Shown: positions 51,067-59,915 of the stretch, one piece after another
How positions within the stretch are numbered: the first letter of the stretch is position 1
Layout: every line of letters starts with the position of its first letter
Source of the DNA: Halorussus litoreus
GTDB lineage: Archaea; Halobacteriota; Halobacteria; Halobacteriales; Haladaptataceae
Direction: 5' to 3'
DNA: 64,000 nt
Assembly (NCBI RefSeq): GCF_003382685.1
Contig: NZ_KZ859506.1
Span: 1 to 64,000, forward strand
The notes under the pieces: model-generated
Databases searched by the model: none
Told to the model about the DNA's origin: nothing
The model's input: only the letters and a program-made list of their open reading frames with translations
Translations under genes and position numbers: made by a program

Positions 51067-52750
51067 CCACGATGAGCGGCCCTACGACTGGGTGGGATCG
51101 TGGAGCGAGAAGCGCGCCCAGCTGTCGCCCGACGCGGTGGGGCTGGTCGACGCCACGACCGGCGAGCGCTACACTTACTCGGACCTCGACCGGCGGGCGA
51201 ACCGGACTGCGCGGCTCCTCCGCGAGTACGGCGTCGTGGGAGGCGAAAGCGGGGACGATAAAAGCGACACCGGCGAGCGCGTCGCGGTCCTGTCCAGAAA
51301 TCGCCCGGAACTCGTGGACCTGTTCTTCGCTACGGCCAAGACCGGCGGGGTGCTCGCGCCGCTCTCCCATCGTCTCGCCGCGGGCGAACTGGTCGCGATG
51401 CTGAACGAGGTGGAGCCGGAACTGCTCGTGGTCGAGGAGCCGTTCGCGGACCTCGCGAACGATGTGCTGGCCCACGACGAGCGGTCGTTCGACTGCCCGG
51501 TCGTCGCGCTGTCGCCGCGCGAGGGCGCGGCTGCAGCCGCGCCCTCGCGCGGCGACAACGCGTGGACTGGCGAGACTGGCGAGACTGGCGAGACTGGCGA
51601 GACTGGCGAGACTGCCGAAACTGACGAGACTGGCTGGACTGAGCGGACTGACTGGATCGAGGCGCTCCCCCAGGACGACTCGCCGGTCGAGACCGCCGAC
51701 GTGTCGATGGACGACGCGCACCTGTTTCTCCACACCGGCGGGTCGACCGGCGTGCCAAAGGAGACGGTGCTGACCCACGGCTCCATCCTGTGGAACTCGT
51801 TCAACACCATCACGGCGTGGGGTCTACGCCCGGAGGACGCGACGCCGATGGTGTTTCCGATGTTCCACACCGGCGGGTGGAACGTCATCACGGTCCCGCT
51901 GTTCCACCTCGGCGGCACAGTCGTCGTCGCACGCGAGTTCGACCCCGGCGAGGTGCTCGACCTCGTCGAGTCGGAGGGCGCGAGCGTCCTCGTGGCGGTC
52001 CCCGCGGTGCTCCGGATGATGGCCCACCACGACGACTGGGCCGACACCGACCTCTCGACGCTCCGGTTCGCCAAGAGCGGCGGCGGCCCCTGCCGGGAGT
52101 CGGTGATGGAGGCGTGGTGGTCCCGCGACGTGGACCTCTCGCAGGGGTACGGCCTGACCGAGTGCGGCCCGAACAACTTCACGATGCCCGACGGCTGGCC
52201 GCGGGAGAAGGCCGACAGCGTGGGCGTCCCGGTGATGCACGCCGACGCCCGCATCGTCGGCGACGACGGCGAGGAGTTGCCCGCGGGCGAGATCGGCGAA
52301 CTCGAACTCGCCAGCCCGCACGCCGCCGACCGCTACTGGCGCAACGAGGCCGAGACCGAGGAGACGTTCGGAGAAGAGTGGGTTTCGACGGGGGATCTGG
52401 CGCGCAAGGACGACGAGGGCTACGTCTACGTCGAGGGCCGCAAGAAGAATATGTACGTCTCGGGCGGCGAAAACGTCTACCCCGCCGCGGTCGAGGACCG
52501 AATCGCCGATCACCCGAAGGTCGCGGAGGTCGTCGTCGTTCCGGTCCCGGACGACCAGTGGGGGCAGGTCGGCAAGGCCGTGGTGCAGGGCGACGAGTCG
52601 CTCACGCTGGAGGAACTCACCTCTTTCCTCGACGGGACGCTCGCGGGGTTCAAACACCCCCGGAAGCTCGCGTTCGTCGACGAGATGCCGACCTCCGGCC
52701 CCTCGAAGATCGACCGCGAGGCGGTCAAGCGGGAGTTCGGCGAGGGGTGA
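51059..52750 (+). CDS. acyl-CoA ligase (AMP-forming) with palindromic insert
   Basis: 563 residues. The adenylation motif LHTGGSTGVPKETVLTHG is at 224-241 (the usual S/T-rich P-loop), YGLTECGPNNF at the acyl pocket, GEEWVSTGDLARKDDEGYVY and GRKKNMYVSGGENVYP the hinge, and SGPSKIDREAVK ends with the catalytic lysine. It activates an acid to acyl-CoA through an acyl-adenylate. Residues about 152-199 are an insert: a palindrome encoding SPREGAAAAAPSRGD followed by (Thr-Gly-Glu) repeats. It overlaps the hydrolase stop. Confidence 0.9.
   Translation: MFSHDERPYDWVGSWSEKRAQLSPDAVGLVDATTGERYTYSDLDRRANRTARLLREYGVVGGESGDDKSDTGERVAVLSRNRPELVDLFFATAKTGGVLAPLSHRLAAGELVAMLNEVEPELLVVEEPFADLANDVLAHDERSFDCPVVALSPREGAAAAAPSRGDNAWTGETGETGETGETGETAETDETGWTERTDWIEALPQDDSPVETADVSMDDAHLFLHTGGSTGVPKETVLTHGSILWNSFNTITAWGLRPEDATPMVFPMFHTGGWNVITVPLFHLGGTVVVAREFDPGEVLDLVESEGASVLVAVPAVLRMMAHHDDWADTDLSTLRFAKSGGGPCRESVMEAWWSRDVDLSQGYGLTECGPNNFTMPDGWPREKADSVGVPVMHADARIVGDDGEELPAGEIGELELASPHAADRYWRNEAETEETFGEEWVSTGDLARKDDEGYVYVEGRKKNMYVSGGENVYPAAVEDRIADHPKVAEVVVVPVPDDQWGQVGKAVVQGDESLTLEELTSFLDGTLAGFKHPRKLAFVDEMPTSGPSKIDREAVKREFGEG
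51511..51655. repeat. 46-bp perfect palindrome plus 9-bp tandem repeat, in frame
   Basis: 51511-51556 is a perfect 46-base palindrome centred on CTGCAG (51531-51536). Nine bases later, units of nine bases beginning ACT run from 51566 to 51655: five exact ACTGGCGAG units, then five diverged ones. Both lie inside the acyl-CoA ligase and keep its frame. Confidence 0.9.
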
Positions 52751-52847
52751 CTACGTCGATTTCGGCCACCACCGCGGACCGCGCGGCCGTACTTCGGCAC
52801 GCCGACGGACGCGCCGCCCCGACCGCGTTGCGATAGCCGCGAACCTC

Positions 52848-54080
52848 CTACCCGGTAAGTCGCTCCCTCGCGAACCGTGCGAGCAGCGGCACGTCCCCGA
52901 GGTGGAACAGCCGGGCCAGCGCGCGCCAGTCGCCGCTGTTGGCGTCGCTCAGCGTGTCGTCGTCGAGCCGGTTCAGGTCCGCCATCAGCTGGTCGTAGCG
53001 CTCGTTCGACGCCAGATACAGCAGTCGCGTCATCAGCAGGCGGGTCCGCATCTGAGGTGCCACGTCGCGGTGCCACAGCTCGTCGTACACCGCCATCTTC
53101 TCGGCCGAGGTGTCGACCGACTCGGTCAAGAGAGCCCGGTCGGCGGTCGCCGCCGCGGCCCGGCCGGACTTCATGCACGTGTGGATGCCCTCGCCCCAGA
53201 GCGGGTCGACCGTCGGCACCGTGTCGCCGATGGCCATGAAGCTGTCCGTGCTCATCCCGGTCGGCATCTGGACGTGGGCCGAGCCCCGGTGGACCTTCCC
53301 CTCGATGCGCTCGGCGTCGGCGAAACGGGGGTCGCTGTCGAGCCAGTACTGGAGGTAGTCGTCGATGCCCATCCCGTCACGGGCGTACTCGCGGTGGGCC
53401 TCGTTCTGGATGTAGCAGAGCCCGACCTTCGCGGTGTCCGCGCCGGTGTGGAAGATCCACGAGTAGCCACCCGGCGCGAGGTCGTGGTCGAGCCGGAGCA
53501 TCATCGCGTCGGTGAGGTCGGCGTAGCCGTCGGCGTCGACGTCGATGCCCTCCACCTCGTACTCGACGCCGATGGCCTGGTTCTTGCGCTGGAGGTCGCT
53601 CACGTCGAGCGCCTTCGCCAGCGGCGCGGCCGGCCCCGTGGCGTCGATCACGATGTCGGCGTACGCCTCGCGGTCGCCGTCGTACCGGACGCCGACGACC
53701 TCGCCGTCCTCGGTGACCGGCTTCGAGACGCGCGAGTCGAACCGGTACTCCGCGCCCAGCTCGCGGCCGTCCCGGACGAGGTAGCGCTTGAAGTCGGCGA
53801 ACTCCAGCACCGCGCCGGGCTGGTAGCGCGCGAAGTGGTCGGTCGGCGATTCGAGAATCACGTCGCGCGTGTAGTTCATCACCACGTCGTCGGGGATGCC
53901 GAACGACGACAGCATCGACGGGAACGTCCCCGCGGTCGACTTGTTGCTCTGGCGCGGGAACTCGTCTTCCGGCTCGGTTTCGAGCACCAGCACGTCGTGG
54001 TTCCGTCGGGCAAGGTCGCGGGCGCACTGCGCGCCCGCCGGCCCGGCACCGGCGACGATTACGTCGAAGCGGTCGGTCAC
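52848..54080 (-). CDS. geranylgeranyl reductase family flavoprotein
   Basis: 410 residues from a GTG at 54080 (VTDRFDVIVAGAGPAGAQC); the frame upstream runs into a small separate ORF. FAD Rossmann motif VAGAGPAGAQCARDLA, FPRQSNKSTAG substrate-site region, ATGPAAPLAKAL, and VHRGSAHVQMPTGMSTDSFMAIGDTVPTVDPLWGEGI carry the second FAD block. Such enzymes reduce isoprenoid chains of archaeal lipids. The start overlaps the stop of the 31-codon ORF (GTGA), so its translation may depend on that ORF. Confidence 0.85.
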   Translation of the reverse strand: MTDRFDVIVAGAGPAGAQCARDLARRNHDVLVLETEPEDEFPRQSNKSTAGTFPSMLSSFGIPDDVVMNYTRDVILESPTDHFARYQPGAVLEFADFKRYLVRDGRELGAEYRFDSRVSKPVTEDGEVVGVRYDGDREAYADIVIDATGPAAPLAKALDVSDLQRKNQAIGVEYEVEGIDVDADGYADLTDAMMLRLDHDLAPGGYSWIFHTGADTAKVGLCYIQNEAHREYARDGMGIDDYLQYWLDSDPRFADAERIEGKVHRGSAHVQMPTGMSTDSFMAIGDTVPTVDPLWGEGIHTCMKSGRAAAATADRALLTESVDTSAEKMAVYDELWHRDVAPQMRTRLLMTRLLYLASNERYDQLMADLNRLDDDTLSDANSGDWRALARLFHLGDVPLLARFARERLTG

Positions 54081-54172
54081 GGCCCATCGCCTCCGCTCGG
54101 CAGAGAAGGAGCGAGGCGGGCGGCGGTGCTCCCCGCCGTGCCCCCGAGAGCGTCGTATTCGTCCGCAGTCAT
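54077..54172 (-). CDS. 31-residue upstream ORF
   Basis: MTADEYDALGGTAGSTAARL begins a short acidic-to-neutral peptide of 31 residues. A TATA element (TTTTTTAAGGG) is centred about 30 bases upstream on the minus strand, so its ATG would be the first codon of a leaderless transcript. Its stop (TGA) overlaps the reductase GTG by two bases. It could be a leader or small protein that couples translation to the reductase, or the reductase may really begin elsewhere. Confidence 0.45.
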   Translation of the reverse strand: MTADEYDALGGTAGSTAARLAPSLPSGGDGP

Positions 54173-54198
54173 CTCGTCTGCGGGTAGTCACCACTCCC

Positions 54199-54209
54199 TT
54201 AAAAAACGG
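54199..54209 (-). promoter_or_regulatory. TATA element for the upstream ORF and reductase
   Basis: Minus strand TTTTTTAAG (54206-54198 region) is centred about 30 bases before the ATG at 54172, whereas the reductase start is about 120 bases away. This placing supports transcription beginning at the small ORF. Confidence 0.5.
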
Positions 54210-54347
54210 ACGCAAACGCGCTCAACCGGGTATTCTGTCGGGGCCTCGCGGGCAAAAGTCCGAAACGGTCAGCGAGCGGTCAGTAACCGTCGGAGCGTTC
54301 GGGGAATAACAATCGCCGGCTGTCAGTAGAAGAATCAGTCGTTGCCG

Positions 54348-55211
54348 TCAGTAGAACTCGCGCACGAGGTCGGTCGCGTTCTCGGGCGCGCCGTCCGGAA
54401 TGTCGGCCATGTTCGAGTCGAGACCGTGGAGGTCCGAGTACGGCACGCTCTCCTCGTTCTGGTAGAGGATGCCCTGGTACTCCTTGTCGGCGTCGAGGAT
54501 CCTCTCCTTCGCGGCCTCGCGGTCGGTCGGGTCGTAGTCCTCGTCGGCCAGGTCCACGATGGAGTCCCGGAAGTAGTCGTACGTGTCCACGTCGTTGAAG
54601 GTCACGCACGGGCTGAACACGTTGACGAAGCCGAAGCCGTCGTGCTCGATGGCCTTCTGGACGATCTCGGTGTGACGCTGGGCGTCGGTCGAGAACGACT
54701 GGGCGATGAAGCTCCCGCCCGCCGAGAGCGCGAGCGCGAGGGGGTTGACCGGCGGCTGCTTCGGACCCTCGGGCGTGGTAGAGGTCTCGAAGTCCTCCCG
54801 GGAGGTCGGCGAGGCCTGGCCCTTCGTCAGGCCGTAGATGCGGTTGTCCATGACGACGTAGGTCATGTCGACGTTCCGCCGGACGGCGTGGACGAAGTGG
54901 CCCGCGCCGATGGAGTAGCCGTCGCCGTCGCCGCCCGCGACCATCACTTCGAGGTCGGGGTTGGCGAGTTTGACACCCGTGCCCACGGGGAGTGCGCGGC
55001 CGTGGACGCCGTGGAGCGCGTAGCTGTGCATGTAGGTGCCGATCTTGCCGGAACAGCCGATGCCCGCCACGACGAAGGTGTTGTCGGGGTCGTTGCCCGT
55101 CTCCGCGAGCGCCTTCATCATGCCGTTCATCGTGCCGAAGTCCCCGCATCCGGGGCACCACGTCGGCTGCTTGTCGGACTTGAAGTCGGTGAATCTAACG
55201 TCGGAACTCAT
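54348..55211 (-). CDS. korB: 2-oxoacid:ferredoxin oxidoreductase, beta subunit
   Basis: 287 residues. CPGCG at 19-23 gives two cluster or TPP-pocket cysteines, and GDGDGYSIGAGHFVHAVRRN plus MDNRIYGLTKGQASPTS form the thiamine-diphosphate site. It pairs with the alpha subunit upstream to convert 2-oxoglutarate (or pyruvate) and CoA to the acyl-CoA with ferredoxin reduction. The start overlaps the alpha stop (ATGA type). Size and composition suggest the 2-oxoglutarate form, KorAB, rather than PorAB (inference). Confidence 0.92.
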   Translation of the reverse strand: MSSDVRFTDFKSDKQPTWCPGCGDFGTMNGMMKALAETGNDPDNTFVVAGIGCSGKIGTYMHSYALHGVHGRALPVGTGVKLANPDLEVMVAGGDGDGYSIGAGHFVHAVRRNVDMTYVVMDNRIYGLTKGQASPTSREDFETSTTPEGPKQPPVNPLALALSAGGSFIAQSFSTDAQRHTEIVQKAIEHDGFGFVNVFSPCVTFNDVDTYDYFRDSIVDLADEDYDPTDREAAKERILDADKEYQGILYQNEESVPYSDLHGLDSNMADIPDGAPENATDLVREFY

Positions 55212-56968
55212 GCTGTAACCTCCTCGGCCTCGAGGGCCGCCTGGATGTCCTCGGCCAGTTCGTCGGCCTTGAACCGCACGCCGTTGTACTTGTTGACCCG
55301 CTTGAGCCGGGCCAGCGCGTCGTGTTCGAGCAGGTCGGCGAACTGCCCCTGCTCGTTGCACTCGACCACGATTACCTCGTCGGCCGCCTCGATCTCGTCG
55401 CCGAGGTCGGGCCGCGGGAAGATGTAGGGCACCGAGAGGAAGCGCACGTCGACGCCCTCCTCGTCGAGGTAGTCGAGGGCTTCGCGCATCGCGCCCTCGT
55501 TCGATCCCCACGAGATGACGAGGTTGTCCGAGTCCGAATCGCCGAACTCCCGGACGTCGAACTCCTCGTTCTCGCGCGCGGTGTCGACCTTCCGGTTGCG
55601 CTTGTCGACCTGCTCGACGCGGACGTCGGTGTCCTCGGTCCGCCGGCCGAGCGAGTTGTGCTCGAGGCCGGTGGACATGTGCGCGGCGTTGGTCGTGCCG
55701 GGCAGCGCCCGCGGGCTCACGCCGTCGGCGGTCGGGAAGTGGGGCTGGAACCGATCCTTCTCGTCGGTCCACGCCTCGACCTCGTCGTCGTCGACGATCT
55801 TGCCGCGGTCGACCTCGACGGCGTCCATGTCGAACTCCTCGGGCTCGAACGTCTGCTCGGTCACCGCCAGCGAGAGGTCAGCGAGCAGGAACACCGGAAT
55901 CTGGTACTTCTCGGCGAGGTTGAACGCCTCGACGGTCCGGTGGAAGCACTCCGCGATGTTCGTCGGCGCGACCACGAACCGAGGCACCTCGCCGTGACCG
56001 CCGTAGAGGGTCATGTTGAGGTCGCCCTGCTCCTGCTTGGTCGGCATCCCCGTGGAGGGACCCGAGCGCATCACGTCGGCGATGACCAGCGGCGTCTCGC
56101 TGGTCGCCACGAGGCCGAACGTCTCGGTCATCAGGTCGATACCCGGCCCGGAGGTCGCCGTCATCGCGCGGGCTCCGGCGCGGGCCGCGCCCAGCGCCAT
56201 GTTGATGGCCGACAGTTCGTCCTCGGCCTGGACGACCTCGCCGCCGTACTGCTCGATGCGGCCGGTGAGGTACTCCATCACGTCGGTCGCCGGGGTGATG
56301 GGGTAGCCGGCGTAGAACCGACAGCCCGCCGCGATTGCGCCCATGCCGATGGCCTCGTCGCCGTTCAGCAGGACGTAGTCGTTGTCGGTCGTGTCGAGGT
56401 CGTAGTCGAACTCGTGGTCGTACTCCTCGTCGACGTACTCCTGGCCCTTCCGGGCGGCCTCCTTGTTGTTGCCGACGATGGACTCGCCCTTGCTCCCGAA
56501 CTTCTTCTCCAGCGCGGAGTCGAGGTTCTCGATGGGGAAGTTGGTGACCTCACAGGCCGCGCCGAGCGCGACGATGTTCTGCATGATGGCGCCGCCGGCC
56601 TCCTCGGCAAGGCGCTTGAGCGGCACCGACAGGCCGATCACTCCCTCGGGGATCTCGACGTCCTCCATCTCGGTGCGCTCGCCGTCGTAGATGATGACGC
56701 TACCGTCGTGGAGTTCGTCCTCGTTCTCGTGGATGGTCCGCTCGGTCAGCGCCACGAGGATGTCGAGCCGGTCGACGACGCTCTCGACGCGGTCGACGGC
56801 GCTCCGGATCTTGTACGCCGTGTACCCACCCCGGATGCGCGACGCGAAGTCCTTCGAGGTGAAGACGTGCCGTCCCGCTCGGGAAAGAGCCTGTGCGAAG
56901 ATCTTCCCCGTCGAATCGATGCCATCGCCGGCTTCGCCGCCGATGGCCCAGTTCAGGTCGTCTGGCAT
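55208..56968 (-). CDS. korA: 2-oxoacid:ferredoxin oxidoreductase, alpha subunit
   Basis: 586 residues from the ATG at 56968 (MPDDLNWAIGGEAGDG); the frame to 57028 adds an unmatched leader. The N-terminal 190 residues are the fused gamma domain (IGGEAGDGIDSTGKIFAQALS, FASRIRGGYTAY), then the alpha pyrimidine-binding domain (AGYPITPATDVMEYL, QAEDELSAINMALGAARAGARAMTATSGPG). Such gamma-alpha fusions are the haloarchaeal KorA form. It is the first gene of the korA-korB pair, with its TATA element near 56993-57004. Confidence 0.92.
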   Translation of the reverse strand: MPDDLNWAIGGEAGDGIDSTGKIFAQALSRAGRHVFTSKDFASRIRGGYTAYKIRSAVDRVESVVDRLDILVALTERTIHENEDELHDGSVIIYDGERTEMEDVEIPEGVIGLSVPLKRLAEEAGGAIMQNIVALGAACEVTNFPIENLDSALEKKFGSKGESIVGNNKEAARKGQEYVDEEYDHEFDYDLDTTDNDYVLLNGDEAIGMGAIAAGCRFYAGYPITPATDVMEYLTGRIEQYGGEVVQAEDELSAINMALGAARAGARAMTATSGPGIDLMTETFGLVATSETPLVIADVMRSGPSTGMPTKQEQGDLNMTLYGGHGEVPRFVVAPTNIAECFHRTVEAFNLAEKYQIPVFLLADLSLAVTEQTFEPEEFDMDAVEVDRGKIVDDDEVEAWTDEKDRFQPHFPTADGVSPRALPGTTNAAHMSTGLEHNSLGRRTEDTDVRVEQVDKRNRKVDTARENEEFDVREFGDSDSDNLVISWGSNEGAMREALDYLDEEGVDVRFLSVPYIFPRPDLGDEIEAADEVIVVECNEQGQFADLLEHDALARLKRVNKYNGVRFKADELAEDIQAALEAEEVTA

Positions 56969-56992
56969 TCCTAGTCGTGAGGTAGCCCGTGC

Positions 56993-57004
56993 CAAATCAA
57001 AAGC
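56993..57004 (-). promoter_or_regulatory. TATA element for korA
   Basis: Minus strand GGCTTTTGATTT is centred about 31 bases before the ATG at 56968. Confidence 0.4.
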
Positions 57005-57167
57005 CTTCTGAAGCGCCCTTCTCGGCAAGTTCTACCGGGACGGTGCCGTCGCCCCGACGACACGGGGTTTGGTCGTGCAGTGCAGGGCGTCTCTGTCGGT
57101 CGATAGGTGCAGTCTCTACCGTTCCGCAGTCGCAGACTCTTTGGTCTCTCCGACGCAACCACCAGTC

Positions 57168-57821
57168 ATGGACGGAACCGAAGTCGCGGTTCGCGGCGTC
57201 GAGACGGTCGGAACGGAGACGGTCGCGCTGACGCTGGAAGCGCCGGCGAGCTTCGACGCGCGGCCCGGACAGTTCGTGCAGGTCGGCGCGGAAGTAGACG
57301 GCGAGCAGGTCACGCGCCACTACACCCTCTCGTCGCCGGACGCGGTCGAGACGTTCGAGGTCACGGTGGAGGTCGACCCCGAGGGGTCGCTCAGCCCGTA
57401 CCTCGCCGGCCTCGAATCCGGCGACGTGGTCGAGGTCGCCGGTCCCTTCGGCGACGCCTACTACGAGGACGAGGACGCGGTGGTCGTCCTCGCGGGCGGC
57501 CCCGGCGTCGGCCCTGCGGTGGGAATCGGCGAGCGTGCTTCGGCGGACGGGGTCGAGGTCACTATCGTCTACGAGGACGCCGACCCGGTTCATCAGGAGC
57601 GGTTGGGCGCGCTCGCGGACGCGGGCGCACGAATCGTCATCACTGACGACGTGAGCGACGAGGACGTGCTGGAGATTCTCGCGGACGCGCACGGACAACT
57701 GTTCATCTACGGCTTTGCGGACTTCCTCGACGCGGCCACCGCGGCGCTCGACGCTGCGAACGTCGACGTCGGCGACGCCAAGACCGAGAACTTCGGTCCC
57801 GCGCCGGACTCGGAGGACTGA
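57168..57821 (+). CDS. FAD-binding oxidoreductase (ferredoxin-NADP reductase-like)
   Basis: 217 residues from the ATG at 57168. The N-terminal beta-barrel carries QVTRHYTLSSPDA (the RxYSxxS-type FAD motif) and the C-terminal part the NAD(P) site VVVLAGGPGVGPAVGIGER. It lacks a fused ferredoxin domain and resembles short ferredoxin-NADP or flavohemoprotein-type reductases. The partner may be the plant-type ferredoxin, but that is inference only. It is divergent from korA and convergent with the epimerase. Confidence 0.87.
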   Translation: MDGTEVAVRGVETVGTETVALTLEAPASFDARPGQFVQVGAEVDGEQVTRHYTLSSPDAVETFEVTVEVDPEGSLSPYLAGLESGDVVEVAGPFGDAYYEDEDAVVVLAGGPGVGPAVGIGERASADGVEVTIVYEDADPVHQERLGALADAGARIVITDDVSDEDVLEILADAHGQLFIYGFADFLDAATAALDAANVDVGDAKTENFGPAPDSED

Positions 57822-57845
57822 ATCGCCGCGGGGCGGACTGCGGTT

Positions 57846-57911
57846 TCGCGGTGCTGTGCGGTGTGGTCGGCGGTACTGTGCGGTCACGCCGAGGCGCAAG
57901 CAGTAGTTAGC
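57846..57911 (+). repeat. family-2 repeat tail (R5)
   Basis: Contains the G/C tract CGCGGTGCTGTGCGGTGTGG and the tail CACGCCGAGGCGCAAGCAGTAGTTAGC (57884-57910), but no core or hairpin. It lies in the convergent gap between the reductase and the epimerase, as R1 does between its genes. Confidence 0.7.
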
Positions 57912-57976
57912 TACGTATTCTACCTACCGACTTCGACGAATAGCGAGTCAATCCATCAACGGGCCGTACAGACCCG

Positions 57977-58360
57977 TCAGTGCTCGACGAACTCGATCAG
58001 CACACCGCCGGTCGATTTGGGATGGAGGAAGGCGACCTCGTGGCCCCACGCACCGGGACGGGGCTCGTCGTCGATCAGTTCGACCCCGTGCTCGCGCGCA
58101 ACGTCGAGCGCGCCATCGATGTCGTCGGTTTCCAGCGCGACGTGGTGGATGCCCGGTCCGTTCCGGTCGAGAAATTGCGAGATAGTGCCGTCTTCGAGCG
58201 GTTCGAGCAGTTCGAAGTAACTGTCGCCGAACTCGAGGAAGACGACCCGCATGCCGTCGAACTCCTCCTCGTGTGCCACGGGCGCGTCGAACAGGTCGGC
58301 GTACATGTCCGCGAGGTCCGCGGCGTCGTCGGTGGCGATGCCGACGTGGTCGATGTGCAT
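57977..58360 (-). CDS. mce: methylmalonyl-CoA epimerase
   Basis: 127 residues with two glyoxalase-like modules: HIDHVGIATDDAADLADMYADLF and IHHVALETDDIDGALDVAREHGV, metal ligands H3 (in MHIDHVG), the glutamate in FELLEPLE and H in GIHHVALE, plus the C-terminal VLIEFVEH. It interconverts (R)- and (S)-methylmalonyl-CoA. The mutase is 2 kb downstream on the same strand, with an aminotransferase and A/T-rich DNA between. A good TATA (AATTATAAG) lies at 58383-58391. Confidence 0.93.
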   Translation of the reverse strand: MHIDHVGIATDDAADLADMYADLFDAPVAHEEEFDGMRVVFLEFGDSYFELLEPLEDGTISQFLDRNGPGIHHVALETDDIDGALDVAREHGVELIDDEPRPGAWGHEVAFLHPKSTGGVLIEFVEH

Positions 58361-58793
58361 GTACGGTACCTCCGGTTACCGTCTTATAATTCTCGTGGTC
58401 CGGACTCGGTTGCCTCCCGTAGAAGCGCACCGCTCTCGGATTTCGCTCGAATTTAGCGAACTCTGGCACTCGAATCGCTGGCTGACGAGTGGAACTGTCG
58501 GCGGTATCGACGCGAGAAATTGATTGGAAGCCGATGGCTGCGCTACAGCTATATTCCTGCTCCGGTGCACGATTCGAAGGGCATTGCACAGACCTCGTCG
58601 AATGGGATGATATCGATCATTTTCTCACCTCCATCGATAATCATCCTACTATTCATACTTATGTATTTTGCACAGTTACTGTTGTATATATGACGGGGCT
58701 AGATTTTCTGTTCATGACAGTCGGCGCCGATCAGTCACGCGGGCCACTGCCGCTTCGACAGCCTTTATCAGCCCGATAGCCGTGTTTCTCGAC
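58361..58793. other. A/T-rich intergenic island
   Basis: 433 bases. It holds the epimerase promoter on the minus strand (58383-58391) and the aminotransferase promoter (CTTTATCA, 58763-58770). The stretch about 58540-58720 is much richer in A/T than the surroundings and holds a frame at 58489-58779 with no recognisable content. It may be a foreign remnant. Confidence 0.5.
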
Positions 58794-59915
58794 GTGAACC
58801 CCACCGATCTCCGAAACGACATCCCCGCGCTCGACCGCACGACCTACTTCAACACCGGGGCGGCGGGGCCGAGTCCGACCTGCGTCACCGACGCGATAGA
58901 AGACTGTCTGGAGCGCCACGAGTACGAATCGCCGGCCGCCGAGGGGATGTACCCCTTCGCGTTCGACGTGTTCGACGAGACGCGCCAGACCGTGGCGGAT
59001 CACCTCGGCGCGAACGCTGCGGAGATCGCGCTGACCCAGAGCACGACCGACGGCATCAACCGCGTGGCCGCGGCGCTCGACTGGGAGGACGGCGACACGG
59101 TGGTCCGGACCGACCTCGAACACTCCTCGGGTATCCTGCCGTGGAAGCGCCTCCGCGGGCGGGGCGTCGACGTGGAGGTCGTCGGCACGGAGGGCGGACG
59201 CCTCGACGTGGACGCGATGGCCGAGGCGGTCCGTGACGCGAAACTGGTCGTGCTGAGTTCGGTGACGTGGACCCACGGCACTCGCCTTCCTATCCCGGAA
59301 GTCGCGGAGATGGCCCACGACGCCGGCGCGCTGGTGCTCGTGGACGCGGTCCAGTCGCCCGGACAGGTTCCGGTGGACGTGCGCGAGTGGGACGCCGACT
59401 TCGTGGCGGGCGCGGGCCACAAGTGGCTGCTCGGCCCCTTCGGCGCGGGATTCGTCCACGTGAGTCCCGGCGCGGAGACCCACCTCGAACCGGCCCACAT
59501 CGGCTACCGGAGCGTCGAGGACCCCAACGCCGAGGACTACGCCTACGAGCCAGGCGCGCACCGCCTCGAAGTCGGCACCGTCTCGCCCGCGCCGTACGCG
59601 GGCCTTTCGGAAGCCGTCCGAACCATCGAGGAACTGGGATACGACACAATCCAGCGTCGCGTCGAGGGCCTGACCGACCGCCTGAAGGAGGGTATCGCGG
59701 ACTCGGAGACCGCCCGCCTGTTGAGCCCCCGCGAGTACGAGACGGGACTCGTCTCCTTCGCGGTCGAGGACCCCGACCCCGAGGCGTTCGTCGAGGACCT
59801 CGCCGACGACGGCGTGCAGATCCGCTCGCTTCCGAATCCGGACGGGGCGGTGCGGGCTTCTGTTCACGTCTTCAATACCGAGGACGACGTAGAGGAACTG
59901 GTCGCGCAATTGTAA
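58794..59915 (+). CDS. class V aminotransferase (cysteine-desulfurase-like)
   Basis: 373 residues from a GTG at 58794 (VNPTDLRNDIPALDRTTYFN); the TATA at 58763-58770 is 27 bases upstream. The PLP lysine is in GAGHKWLLGPFG, and SSVTWTHGTRLPIPEVAEMAHDAGALVLVDAVQSPGQ is the conserved Asp-containing block. Members include cysteine desulfurases, selenocysteine lyases and isopenicillin-N-epimerase-like enzymes; no cysteine loop typical of IscS is visible, so the sulfur role is uncertain. It is inserted between epimerase and mutase. Confidence 0.87.
   Translation: MNPTDLRNDIPALDRTTYFNTGAAGPSPTCVTDAIEDCLERHEYESPAAEGMYPFAFDVFDETRQTVADHLGANAAEIALTQSTTDGINRVAAALDWEDGDTVVRTDLEHSSGILPWKRLRGRGVDVEVVGTEGGRLDVDAMAEAVRDAKLVVLSSVTWTHGTRLPIPEVAEMAHDAGALVLVDAVQSPGQVPVDVREWDADFVAGAGHKWLLGPFGAGFVHVSPGAETHLEPAHIGYRSVEDPNAEDYAYEPGAHRLEVGTVSPAPYAGLSEAVRTIEELGYDTIQRRVEGLTDRLKEGIADSETARLLSPREYETGLVSFAVEDPDPEAFVEDLADDGVQIRSLPNPDGAVRASVHVFNTEDDVEELVAQL

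Noticed and set aside
58489-58779. A 96-codon frame in the A/T-rich island
   Set aside because: It overlaps the aminotransferase promoter, has no recognisable pattern, and ends in Arg/Pro-rich sequence typical of chance frames.
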